Shown here: positions 1-6,018 of the stretch, in pieces
Position numbering within the stretch: position 1 is the first letter of the stretch
How the letters are laid out: each line of letters starts with the position of its first letter
Assembly (NCBI GenBank): GCA_937969105.1
Contig: CALBUZ010000167.1
Coordinates: 1-6,018, forward strand
DNA length: 6,018 bases
Origin: an uncultured Collinsella sp.
GTDB taxonomy: Bacteria > Actinomycetota > Coriobacteriia > Coriobacteriales > Coriobacteriaceae
Reading direction: 5' to 3'
Made by a program: the position numbers and the translations under genes
The notes under the pieces: generated by a model
Told to the model about the DNA's origin: nothing
The model's database searches: none
Seen by the model: only the letters and a program-made list of their open reading frames with translations

Positions 1-3
1 GCT

Positions 4-2487
4 ATGTTGATGGCAGCTTTTGCACAGGGCACTCAGGCACAAGACCTGAGCGGCCAGCGTTCTGAAAAGCAGGACGTGCACATGATTCCTGGTAAGAAAC
101 TGGATCATCACGGACTCATCGTGAGTCCTACACCACATCTCCTGAATGTGGATGCTGCTAACCGACTCGATCTGCAGAAGGGTGTCAAGGTGATTGACAA
201 GAAAGGTAAGTTTGCTGATGATGTGAAATTCCTGACCGCTAACGCCAAGGGCATTCGCCTGACCATCGATTTCGGTGAGAAGCTTGCTGCTAAAGCAGGA
301 GTGAAGCCTGTATCGGGTGCTTACAGCCTGAAGGCTGATGCCAAGGGTATCCAGATTGTGGGATACGATGAGCGTGGTGCTTTCTATGGCTTGCAGACCT
401 TGCGCCAGATTGTAAACAGCGAGATGGCAAAGGGCCAGATGCCTTATACCACTTGCAACGACTACCCTGATCTTCCAAACCGTGGTGTGGTAGAAGGCTT
501 CTATGGTGAGCCTTGGTCTCATCAGGTGCGTCTTTCCCTCATCGATTATTATGGAAAGAACAAGATGAACACCTATCTCTATGGCCCAAAGGATGATCCT
601 TATCACAGCTGCCCTAACTGGCGCTTGCCTTATCCGGAGAAAGAGGCTAAGAACATCAGCGAACTCGTACAGGCTTGCCGTCGCAACCGTGTAGATTTCG
701 TATGGGCTATCCATCCTGGACAGGATATCAAGTGGAACGAGGAAGACTATCAGAACCTGGTTCACAAGCTTGACTTGATGTACGACCTCGGTGTACGTTC
801 TTTCGCTATCTTCTTTGATGATATTTCCGGCGAGGGTGCCAACCCAGTGAAGCAGTCTGAACTCTTGAACCGCCTGGCTAAGGAGTTTGTGAAGGCTAAG
901 GGCGATGTTACACCGCTCGTGATGTGTCCTACCGATTATACCCGTCTCTGGGCGAATCCAAAACCAACCGGTTCTCTGGCTATCTTCGGTAATACCCTCG
1001 ATCCATCTATCAATGTATTCTGGACAGGTGATGTGGTATGTAGCGACTTGACCCGCGAGACTCTCGACTGGGTGAACTCCCGTATCAAGCGCCCTGCTTA
1101 CTACTGGTGGAACTTCCCAGTAACTGATTATGCACGCCATATCATCATGCAGGGTCCTACCTACGGTTTGCAGACCGACCTGACCAACAAGGATCTCTGT
1201 GGTTTCGTGAGCAACCCAATGGAGCATGGTGAGGCTTCCAAGCTGGCTCTCTACGGTGTAGCTGACTATGCATGGAATATCGCCAACTATAATCCGCTCG
1301 ACAATTGGGAGCGTGGTCTGGTAGATCTCACTCCAGAGGCACACGATGCTTATCGCACCTTCGCCATGCACTCATGCGATACAGAAACCGGTTATCGCCG
1401 TATCGAATCATGGGAAACCAAGAGCTTCCGCATCGACAACTTTACAGATGCTGAGTTCAATGCTTTGCAGAAGGAATTTGAAAAGGTGAAGAATGCACCT
1501 GCTCAGATGGAGGCAAACTGCAAGAATGCCTTGTTGATGAAGGAACTCCGTCCTTGGTTGACCGAGTTTGGCAAATTGGGTAACCGTGGTCTGAAGACCA
1601 TGCAGCTCATCAAGGAGTACAAGGCTGGTAATGACCAGGCTTTCTGGGATGGTTATGTCAACAACCGTATGAGCAAGGAAGATGTGGCTGCTTACGAGAA
1701 GCATAAGTCTGGAACCATGGTATTGCAGCCATTCTATGAGCAGTCTATGGATGATATGGCTTCTGGCTTCTTCAAGAAGTTGACTGGCAAGGTGCCTGCT
1801 TTCTATAAGGGTATCGGTACTTACGCAACCTTGAGAACTACCCAGAGCAAGGCGATGTTTGACAATGATTCTACTACCTATTATACATCTGGTAATAGTC
1901 AGAACACTGGCGACTGGATTGGTGCAGACTTAGGTTGTGTTCGTTCTGTTTCTGAGGTAAGAATCCTTCAGGGCCGTAACTCTGTGGATGATGTGGATTA
2001 CTTCGACAATACAGTTTTGGAGTATTCTCTTGACAAGAAGGAGTGGAAGGCGCTTACCGGTGAGTTGAAGAAGCAGTATGTCATCAACTGGAAGACAGAT
2101 TCTCCTGTTGAGGCTCGTTATATCCGCATCAAGAAGTTGAAGTCTGACAAGCGCAACTGGGCTGCAGTCCGTACCTTCGAGGTGAACCCAACTACTCCAG
2201 AGCGTTTGAGCTTTACTGTAGAGGCTAAGGATATGCAGGCAGCGATGTATGGTTTCGATGAGAACCCTTGCACCTCATTCACTAACGAGGGCACCCTTAC
2301 TATGGGTGTAGAAAAGAATGTAAAGGGTTACACCCTGCTGTTGAAGTTGGCTCCAGGCAAATCATTGGTTTGTCGCCAGCTGAATGCCAAGGGTAAGGTA
2401 TTGGCAACAACCAACATCGACCAGTCATTCTGCAAGATAGATTTAGTGAAGAAGGCTGCGAAGGTTCAGCTGGATGGTTCAGCCGAA
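4..2487 (+). CDS. Secreted GH84 beta-N-acetylglucosaminidase (O-GlcNAcase-like), partial at both ends
   Basis: This is a family 84 glycoside hydrolase that removes beta-linked N-acetylglucosamine, probably from host or dietary glycans, in the periplasm or at the surface of a Bacteroidota. Residues 1-13 (MLMAAFAQGTQAQ) look like the tail of a signal peptide; the frame is still open at bases 1-3, so the true start probably lies left of the window. An N-terminal alpha/beta domain spans about 35-155. The catalytic barrel (about 158-450) has GVVEGFYG (161-168), YGPKDDPY (193-200), the catalytic Asp pair in FFDDISGEG (D272, D273), CPTDY (308-312), WWNFPVTDY (368-376) and NPMEH (404-408), all matching the Bacteroides thetaiotaomicron enzyme. 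A helical region follows (about 460-595), then an F5/8 type C (CBM32-like) domain (about 605-728) and a small beta-rich tail (about 733-826). The natural C-terminus is lost: the frame runs into lysA sequence. Family assignment is firm; the exact substrate is not shown. Confidence 0.9.
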
Positions 2488-2496
2488 AAGACGGGT
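2478..2496. other. Chimeric junction between Bacteroidota and actinobacterial DNA
   Basis: A single frame from 4 to 3156 (1050 codons) changes identity here. Up to about S826-A827 the protein is the tail domain of a GH84 hydrolase with mixed third codon positions. From about K829-T830 it is the middle of diaminopimelate decarboxylase, with G or C at almost every third position. GC rises from 27/60 in 2401-2460 to 44/60 in 2521-2580. The transition lies within roughly GCCGAAAAG (2482-2490), which could be a short shared stretch that allowed the join. Both proteins are incomplete at this point. A misassembly or chimeric read is inferred; an annotation tool would report one spurious 1050-residue protein. 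Confidence 0.85.
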
Positions 2497-3156
2497 GCGT
2501 ACGTGGCGTTCGTCAACCTCTCCGGCGGCGTGGGCGTGCCCTACCTGCCCGGCCAGACCGCGAACGACATCCGAGCGATCGGCGAGGGCGTGCGCGCCGC
2601 CTACGAGGAGACCCTCGTTCCCGCCGGCATGGGCGACGTCGCGATCTTTACCGAGATGGGCCGCTTCGTGCTGGCGCCCTATGGCTGCGTCGTGACGCGC
2701 GCCGTCCATGAGAAGCGCATCTACAAGGACTACATCGGCGTCGACGCGAGCGCCGTCGACCTTATCCGTCCCGCGATGTACGGCGCCTACCACCACGTGA
2801 GCGTCGTGGGCCAGCCCGGTGGCGAGGACAAGACGCGCGCCGAGGCGAGCGAGACCTATGACGTGACGGGCAACCTCTGCGAGAACAACGACAAGTTCGC
2901 CGTCGACCGTCACCTGCCGCACGTGGACATGGGCGACCTGCTCGTCATCCATGACTCGGGCGCCCACGGCTATTCGATGGGCTACAACTACAACGGCAGA
3001 CTCCGCGCGGCCGAGGTGCTGCTGCACGAGGACGGGAGCGCCGAGCTCATCCGCCGCGCCGAGACGCCGGCGGACTACTTCGCCACGCTCGACGTGCTGC
3101 CCGAGGTGCACGAGCGCCTCGCCGCGGCGTGCGAAGGACTCACGGGAATCAAGTAG
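2488..3156 (+). CDS. lysA: Diaminopimelate decarboxylase, C-terminal half only
   Basis: LysA is the PLP enzyme that decarboxylates meso-diaminopimelate to L-lysine in the cytoplasm. Only about 222 residues remain, roughly half the usual length of just over 400. Using numbering of the fused frame (4-3156), visible signatures are the glycine-rich phosphate-binding stretch NLSGGVGVPY (838-847), EMGR (884-887) where many relatives have EPGR, RPAMYGAYHH (922-931), the substrate-site CENND (959-963, with C959 the expected catalytic Cys from the partner subunit) and GAHGYSMGYNYNG (986-998). The N-terminal barrel part, including the lysine that binds PLP, is missing because foreign DNA replaces it, so the fragment as drawn could not be active. 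It is the first gene of a lysA-dapA-dapB-dapH cluster, 58 bases before dapA. Identity is secure; the left boundary is approximate to about 10 bases. Confidence 0.92.
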   Translation, partial: KTGAYVAFVNLSGGVGVPYLPGQTANDIRAIGEGVRAAYEETLVPAGMGDVAIFTEMGRFVLAPYGCVVTRAVHEKRIYKDYIGVDASAVDLIRPAMYGAYHHVSVVGQPGGEDKTRAEASETYDVTGNLCENNDKFAVDRHLPHVDMGDLLVIHDSGAHGYSMGYNYNGRLRAAEVLLHEDGSAELIRRAETPADYFATLDVLPEVHERLAAACEGLTGIK

Positions 3157-3178
3157 GCGCGGCCGCTCTCGGCCGCGC
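3157..3178 (+). other. GC-rich hairpin directly after the lysA stop
   Basis: Right after the TAG stop, GCGCGGCCG (3157-3165) and CGGCCGCGC (3170-3178) form a perfect 9-bp stem with a CTCT loop. No T-run follows, so it does not look like a classical intrinsic terminator. It may stabilise the 3' end of lysA mRNA or lower readthrough into dapA; that role is inferred. It contains a GCGGCCGC octamer (3159-3166). Confidence 0.6.
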
Positions 3179-3182
3179 GAAT

Positions 3183-3200
3183 GGGGTGGCTCGCCGCCCC
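3183..3200 (+). other. Second hairpin just ahead of the dapA ribosome site
   Basis: GGGGTGG (3183-3189) pairs with CCGCCCC (3194-3200), including one G-U pair, around a CTCG loop. It begins four bases after the first hairpin and ends three bases before the AAGGAG of dapA. The position would suit a structure that affects access to the dapA ribosome site or mRNA processing between lysA and dapA. This is inferred from position; GC-rich DNA also forms such stems by chance. Confidence 0.45.
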
Positions 3201-3203
3201 GCT

Positions 3204-3209
3204 AAGGAG
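3204..3209 (+). promoter_or_regulatory. Ribosome binding site of dapA
   Basis: AAGGAG lies five bases before the ATG at 3215 and is the best Shine-Dalgarno match in the lysine cluster. It fixes the dapA start at 3215. Confidence 0.85.
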
Positions 3210-3214
3210 ACAAC

Positions 3215-4105
3215 ATGGACGTTCGCAAGCTCGAGGGATCGATCGTGGCCCTCGTCACGCCGTTCAGCGAGGACGGCTCCGTCAATTTCGACCAGCTCGA
3301 GCGCCTGCTCGAGTTCCACGTCGAGAATGGCACGGACGCGATCCTCACGCTGGGCACCACCGGCGAGAGCGCCACGATGACCGACGAGGAGGACAACTCC
3401 GTCGTCAAGTTCGTCGTAGACCACGTGGCCGGCCGCGTGCCCGTCATCGCGGGGTCGGGCTCCAACTGCACCGCGGTGCAGACGGCCAAGAGCCTCACGT
3501 ACCAGAGGCTGGGGGCCGACGCCATCCTCATCATCTCGCCGTACTACAACAAGTCCAACGAGGAGGGCATCTACCAGCACCTCAAGCACACGGCGGACGC
3601 CACCGACATCCCCTGCATCCTCTACAACATCCCCGGGCGCACCGGCTGCTCCATCTCCGTGCGCAACGTCGAGCGCCTCGCCGCCCATCCCAACGTGATG
3701 GGCATCAAGGAGGCGAGCGGCAACATGGCCTACGCCGCGAGCATCGCCCACTGCCTGTCCGATGACTTCCGCCTCTACTCCGGCGAGGACGCGCTCACGG
3801 TGCCGCTCATGGCGCTCGGCGGCTCGGGCACCATCAGCGTGTGGGCAGATGTGCAGCCGGCCCTCGTCCACGAGATGTGCCGCGCCTACCTCGACGGTGA
3901 CACCGAGCGCGCCACGCGCATCCAGGTGGAGGGCCAGCCGCTCATCTCCGCCCTGTTCGGCGAGGTCAACCCCATTCCCGTCAAGGAGGCGCTCGCCCAG
4001 ATGGGGCTCATCGACGCCAACTACCGTCTGCCGCTCGTTCCCATGAGCGAGGGCCCCAAGGCCAAGCTCGTCGATGCCATGAAGGGAGCTGGTCTCATTG
4101 ACTAG
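3215..4105 (+). CDS. dapA: 4-hydroxy-tetrahydrodipicolinate synthase
   Basis: DapA condenses pyruvate with L-aspartate semialdehyde to give 4-hydroxy-tetrahydrodipicolinate, the committed step of the diaminopimelate/lysine pathway. The 296-residue length is normal for this TIM-barrel family. Motifs in order are GTTGES (47-52, with T48 and T49), the proton-relay tyrosine in SPYYN (Y111), LYNIPGRTG (136-144, with Y137 and the semialdehyde-binding R142) and the Schiff-base lysine in GIKEASG (K165). GGSGTISV (202-209) is the late glycine-rich segment. Relative to E. coli DapA all these sites sit at a constant offset of four. The lysine-feedback positions His53, His56 and Glu84 of E. coli correspond here to D57, D60 and V88, so strong lysine inhibition is not expected (inference). 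It lies between lysA and dapB and overlaps dapB by eight bases, so co-translation is likely. Confidence 0.97.
   Translation: MDVRKLEGSIVALVTPFSEDGSVNFDQLERLLEFHVENGTDAILTLGTTGESATMTDEEDNSVVKFVVDHVAGRVPVIAGSGSNCTAVQTAKSLTYQRLGADAILIISPYYNKSNEEGIYQHLKHTADATDIPCILYNIPGRTGCSISVRNVERLAAHPNVMGIKEASGNMAYAASIAHCLSDDFRLYSGEDALTVPLMALGGSGTISVWADVQPALVHEMCRAYLDGDTERATRIQVEGQPLISALFGEVNPIPVKEALAQMGLIDANYRLPLVPMSEGPKAKLVDAMKGAGLID
4082..4088 (+). promoter_or_regulatory. Ribosome binding site of dapB inside the dapA end
   Basis: AAGGGAG sits in the last codons of dapA, nine bases before the TTG at 4098. An in-frame TGA at 4080-4082 closes the dapB frame upstream, and the next ATG (4137) would remove most of the nucleotide-binding region. 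Together these support TTG as the start. Confidence 0.7.
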
Positions 4106-4868
4106 CGAGAACGCCGCCCCCATTCGCGTCGCCATTATGGGCGAGGGTCGCATGGGCTCGCTCATCCGCTCCACGGCCGAGGCCGCGCGCACCGAGGAGG
4201 GCTCGGCCGCGTTCGAGGTCGTGGCCCAGATCGGCTTTGACCTCTCCGCCGCCGACGCCGCCCCTGCCGCCGACGTCCTCATCGACTTCTCGAACGTCGT
4301 GACGCTGCCGGCCGTGGCCAGCTACGTGCGCCGCACGGGTGCCGCGCTCGTCTCGGGCACCACGGGCTACACCGACGAGCAGATGGCGGAGCTGCGCTCC
4401 CTTGCCAAGACGAGTGCCGTGCTGCACTCGGGCAACTACTCGCTGGGTATCGCTGCGCTGCGCCACGCCACGACGCTTGCCGCCCGCGAGCTTGCCGGCT
4501 TTGACATCGAGATCGTCGAGACGCACCACAACCAGAAGGTCGATGCGCCCAGCGGCACGGCCAAGCTTTTGCTTGACGCCGTGGTTGCCACCGAGGCCGA
4601 GGAGGGTCGCGGCGAGTACCACCCGGTCTATGGCCGCGAGGGCATGGTTGGCAAGCGTGACCCCCGCGAGGTGGGCATGCACTCGCTGCGCGGCGGCACA
4701 GTCGCCGGCGTGCACACGGTGAGCTTCTTCGGCACCGACGAGGAGGTCTCGCTCACGCACCGCGCCACGAGCCGCCAGATCTTCGTGAACGGCGCGCTTG
4801 CCGCCGCCCGCAAGATGGCCGGCCGCGAGCCGGGCTTCTATGGCTTCGACGAGGTCATGTTCAACTAG
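4098..4868 (+). CDS. dapB: 4-hydroxy-tetrahydrodipicolinate reductase
   Basis: DapB reduces the DapA product to tetrahydrodipicolinate with NAD(P)H. The protein has 256 residues, slightly shorter than E. coli DapB (273). The Rossmann fold starts at residue 9 with GEGRMG (15-20), one residue shorter than the usual GAxGRMG loop. VLIDFSN (60-66) and GTTG (87-90) follow. The substrate signature HHNQKVDAPSGTA (143-155) carries the expected catalytic H143 and K147, and HSLRGG (195-200) is the late conserved loop. The start is TTG at 4098, overlapping dapA by eight bases, with AAGGGAG nine bases upstream; such overlap suggests coupled translation. After the second strand (AQIGFD, 43-48) the acidic/basic pair that contacts the cofactor ribose in E. 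coli is not obvious, so cofactor preference cannot be read from sequence. Function is secure. Confidence 0.96.
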   Translation: MTSENAAPIRVAIMGEGRMGSLIRSTAEAARTEEGSAAFEVVAQIGFDLSAADAAPAADVLIDFSNVVTLPAVASYVRRTGAALVSGTTGYTDEQMAELRSLAKTSAVLHSGNYSLGIAALRHATTLAARELAGFDIEIVETHHNQKVDAPSGTAKLLLDAVVATEAEEGRGEYHPVYGREGMVGKRDPREVGMHSLRGGTVAGVHTVSFFGTDEEVSLTHRATSRQIFVNGALAAARKMAGREPGFYGFDEVMFN

Positions 4869-4904
4869 CCATTCGGCTGGCCGAGAAATCGAGAAAACGC
4901 TATC

Positions 4905-4921
4905 GGCCGCCATTTGCGGCC
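4905..4921 (+). other. Hairpin abutting the dapH ribosome site
   Basis: GGCCGC (4905-4910) and GCGGCC (4916-4921) form a 6-bp stem with a CATTT loop in the 69-base dapB-dapH gap. It ends one base before the GAAGGG of dapH. There is no T-run, so termination is unlikely; an effect on dapH translation or mRNA stability is only inferred. Confidence 0.45.
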
Positions 4922-4922
4922 T

Positions 4923-4928
4923 GAAGGG
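4923..4928 (+). promoter_or_regulatory. Ribosome binding site of dapH
   Basis: GAAGGG lies nine bases before the ATG at 4938. This favours 4938 over the in-frame TTG at 4914 and ATG at 4929; the latter would start immediately after the site. Confidence 0.7.
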
Positions 4929-4937
4929 ATGCAGCGC

Positions 4938-5642
4938 ATGGACGCTCAGGAAATCATCAACTACATCGCCACGGCACCCAAGAAGACGCCGGTCAAGGCT
5001 TACATCCGCCTCAAGGAGGGTGCGAGCGTCGACCTCTCCTGCGCCGAGCACGTCTTTGGCACCGAGCAGAACAAGGTTGTCTTTGGCGACTGGGCACTTC
5101 TCGGCCCCGTGCTCGAGCAGGCCGCCGACGCCATCGACGATCTGGTGGTAGAGAACGACGGCCGCAACACGGGCGTGCCCATGCTCGACAAGAAGGGCGT
5201 CCACGCCCGCATCGAGCCGGGTGCCATCATCCGCGACAAGGTCGAGATCGGCGACAACGCCGTCATCATGATGGGCGCCGTCATCAACATCGGCTCGATC
5301 ATCGGCGACGGCACGATGATCGACATGGGCGCCATCCTCGGTGGTCGCGCCACGGTGGGCAAGAACTGCCACATCGGCGCCGGCACCGTCCTCGCCGGCG
5401 TGGTGGAGCCTGCGAGCGCCACGCCCGTCGTCATCGAGGACGACGTGCTCATCGGCGCCAACGCCGTGGTGCTCGAGGGCGTTCGCGTGGGCAGGGGCGC
5501 CGTCGTGGCAGCCGGCGCCGTCGTCATCGAGGACGTGCCCGCCGGCGCCGTCGTGGCCGGCGTTCCCGCCAGGGTCATCAAGCAGACGAGCGAGGTCGCG
5601 AGCGGCAAGGTGTCGCTCGTCGACGCGCTGCGCACGCTGTAG
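4938..5642 (+). CDS. dapH: Tetrahydrodipicolinate N-acetyltransferase
   Basis: DapH transfers acetyl from acetyl-CoA to tetrahydrodipicolinate, which defines the acetylase branch of diaminopimelate synthesis rather than the succinylase or dehydrogenase branch. The chosen start gives 234 residues, close to the Bacillus subtilis homologue (about 236), and the N-terminus [10 protein letters not shown] lines up with that family. The N-terminal DapH domain covers about 3-84, including VVENDGRN (70-77). From about 87 a left-handed beta-helix of hexapeptide repeats begins with [11 protein letters not shown] (90-100) and runs through [26 protein letters not shown] (135-149; H145 is a likely active-site His) and [16 protein letters not shown], ending with AGVPAR (207-212). 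Trimer formation is expected from the family. It follows dapB by 69 bases on the same strand and is the last gene before the terminator. The matching aminotransferase and deacetylase are not in the window. Confidence 0.95.
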   Translation: MDAQEIINYIATAPKKTPVKAYIRLKEGASVDLSCAEHVFGTEQNKVVFGDWALLGPVLEQAADAIDDLVVENDGRNTGVPMLDKKGVHARIEPGAIIRDKVEIGDNAVIMMGAVINIGSIIGDGTMIDMGAILGGRATVGKNCHIGAGTVLAGVVEPASATPVVIEDDVLIGANAVVLEGVRVGRGAVVAAGAVVIEDVPAGAVVAGVPARVIKQTSEVASGKVSLVDALRTL

Positions 5643-5705
5643 GTGCGTGCGGCCCGTCTGGCCCTCGCGGCCGCTGCAAGGGCGATAGCTTAGATAGATA
5701 TAAGA

Positions 5706-5742
5706 AGAGGGACGGACAGGCGCTTGGCTTGTCCGTCCCTCT
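5706..5742. terminator. Strong hairpin terminator between convergent dapH and ferredoxin genes
   Basis: AGAGGGACGGACA (5706-5718) and TGTCCGTCCCTCT (5730-5742) form a perfect 13-bp stem around an 11-base loop. It lies 63 bases after the dapH stop and also downstream of the minus-strand ferredoxin gene. On the plus strand only a weak tail follows (GTCGTTGT). On the minus strand the stem is followed by a T-rich run (TCTTATATCTATCT), which is the better intrinsic-terminator tail. It probably stops transcription from both sides. Confidence 0.8.
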
Positions 5743-5769
5743 GTCGTTGTGCGCCCAAGCCCGAGGGCT

Positions 5770-5786
5770 CCCCGTGGCGCACGGGG
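5770..5786. terminator. Small hairpin downstream of the ferredoxin gene
   Basis: CCCCGTG (5770-5776) and CACGGGG (5780-5786) pair around a GCG loop, 42 bases past the minus-strand ferredoxin stop. A short AGCCC/GGGCT inverted pair (5758-5762, 5765-5769) adjoins it. There is no T-run, so it may be a 3'-end stabiliser rather than a terminator. Confidence 0.4.
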
Positions 5787-5827
5787 CTCACGCTGCCTCT
5801 CCGCGGCGTGTCCCGTTTGGCGAGAAG

Positions 5828-6013
5828 CTAGTCCTCGGCGATCTCGGTGATGGCACCGGCGGGGCAGGCCTCCTGGCAGGAGCCGCAGGCCACGCAGGAG
5901 TCCTCGTCCTTGACGGTGGCAACGTCCTCGAGCTCGAGAACGTCGCAGGGGCAGGTGTCGACGCAGACGCCGCAGGCGACGCACTCGTCAGCGTTGATAA
6001 CGGGATGGGCCAT
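5828..6013 (-). CDS. 2[4Fe-4S] bacterial-type ferredoxin
   Basis: This 61-residue protein is a small soluble low-potential electron carrier of the clostridial ferredoxin type. It has two CxxCxxCxxxCP motifs: C11, C14, C17, C21 and C40, C43, C46, C50. The 29-residue distance between them equals that in Clostridium pasteurianum ferredoxin. By family rule, the first three cysteines of each motif plus the last of the other hold each cubane cluster. The chain is strongly acidic, as is typical. An extra cysteine, C23, directly follows the first CP. The start ATG (6011-6013) is five bases from the window edge, so its ribosome site and promoter are outside. It is convergent with dapH and shares the terminator region, so it is not part of the lysine operon. 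Its redox partner (for example pyruvate:ferredoxin oxidoreductase or hydrogenase) cannot be told from this window. Confidence 0.93.
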   Translation of the reverse strand: MAHPVINADECVACGVCVDTCPCDVLELEDVATVKDEDSCVACGSCQEACPAGAITEIAED

Positions 6014-6018
6014 GATGA

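Noticed and set aside
2479..3111. A 210-residue minus-strand open frame over lysA
   Set aside because: It begins exactly where the GC-rich DNA begins and is rich in Val, Ala, His and Asp, as expected of antisense to high-GC3 coding sequence.
4..3156. A genuine bifunctional hydrolase-decarboxylase
   Set aside because: The LysA part lacks the PLP-binding half, the parts would act in different compartments (exported versus cytoplasmic), and base composition changes sharply at the join.
3149..4282. A 377-residue minus-strand open frame over dapA
   Set aside because: It is an antisense shadow of dapA with biased composition and no recognisable motif, while dapA on the plus strand has all its catalytic residues.
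4914..4937. Earlier TTG (4914) or ATG (4929) starts for dapH
   Set aside because: GAAGGG at 4923-4928 is well spaced only for ATG 4938, and the N-terminus from 4938 matches the known DapH family start.
5687..5705. AT-rich stretch that could pass for a -10 promoter element
   Set aside because: There is no convincing -35 partner and no plus-strand gene downstream; it is better explained as the T-rich tail of the minus-strand terminator.
4095..5984. A 629-residue minus-strand open frame
   Set aside because: It is antisense to dapB and dapH and overlaps the ferredoxin gene in another frame. Its low-complexity, Arg/Asp/Gly/His/Val-rich translation is what GC-rich coding DNA yields on the opposite strand, and no domain is recognisable.

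Overview
The window joins DNA that appears to come from two unrelated bacteria. Bases 1 to about 2485 carry moderate-GC sequence (27 of 60 bases are G or C in 2401-2460). Their codon use and protein content fit a gut Bacteroidota of the Prevotella/Segatella type: a secreted family 84 glycoside hydrolase closely resembling the Bacteroides O-GlcNAcase. From about 2490 to the end the DNA is GC-rich (44 of 60 in 2521-2580), and nearly every third codon position is G or C. This part encodes a lysine/diaminopimelate cluster and a small ferredoxin that look like an anaerobic actinobacterium of the Coriobacteriia (Olsenella/Collinsella/Atopobium type). The genus-level guesses rest on remembered protein resemblance and composition only.

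The switch happens inside one open frame (4-3156, 1050 codons). Its first ~827 residues are the hydrolase without its natural C-terminus. Its last ~222 residues are the C-terminal half of diaminopimelate decarboxylase (LysA) without its PLP-lysine half. Both partners are broken at the same point and composition changes there abruptly, so an assembly misjoin between two co-resident gut or rumen organisms is much likelier than a real fusion protein.

Layout: partial GH84 hydrolase (4-~2487); junction (~2478-2496); partial lysA (~2488-3156); a 58-base gap with two tandem GC-rich hairpins; dapA (3215-4105); dapB (4098-4868, TTG start, overlapping dapA by 8 bases); a 69-base gap with a hairpin in front of the dapH ribosome site; dapH (4938-5642); a 185-base gap between convergent genes with a strong 13-bp-stem terminator and smaller hairpins; and, on the minus strand, a 2[4Fe-4S] ferredoxin (5828-6013).

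The four lysine genes are co-directional and probably one transcript. DapA makes hydroxy-tetrahydrodipicolinate from aspartate semialdehyde and pyruvate, DapB reduces it, DapH N-acetylates the product (the acetylase branch of the DAP pathway), and LysA carries out the last step, meso-DAP to lysine. The aminotransferase, deacetylase, epimerase, aspartokinase and aspartate-semialdehyde dehydrogenase are not in the window. I see no rRNA, tRNA, CRISPR, insertion sequence or new defence-type system; the most notable item is the chimeric junction.
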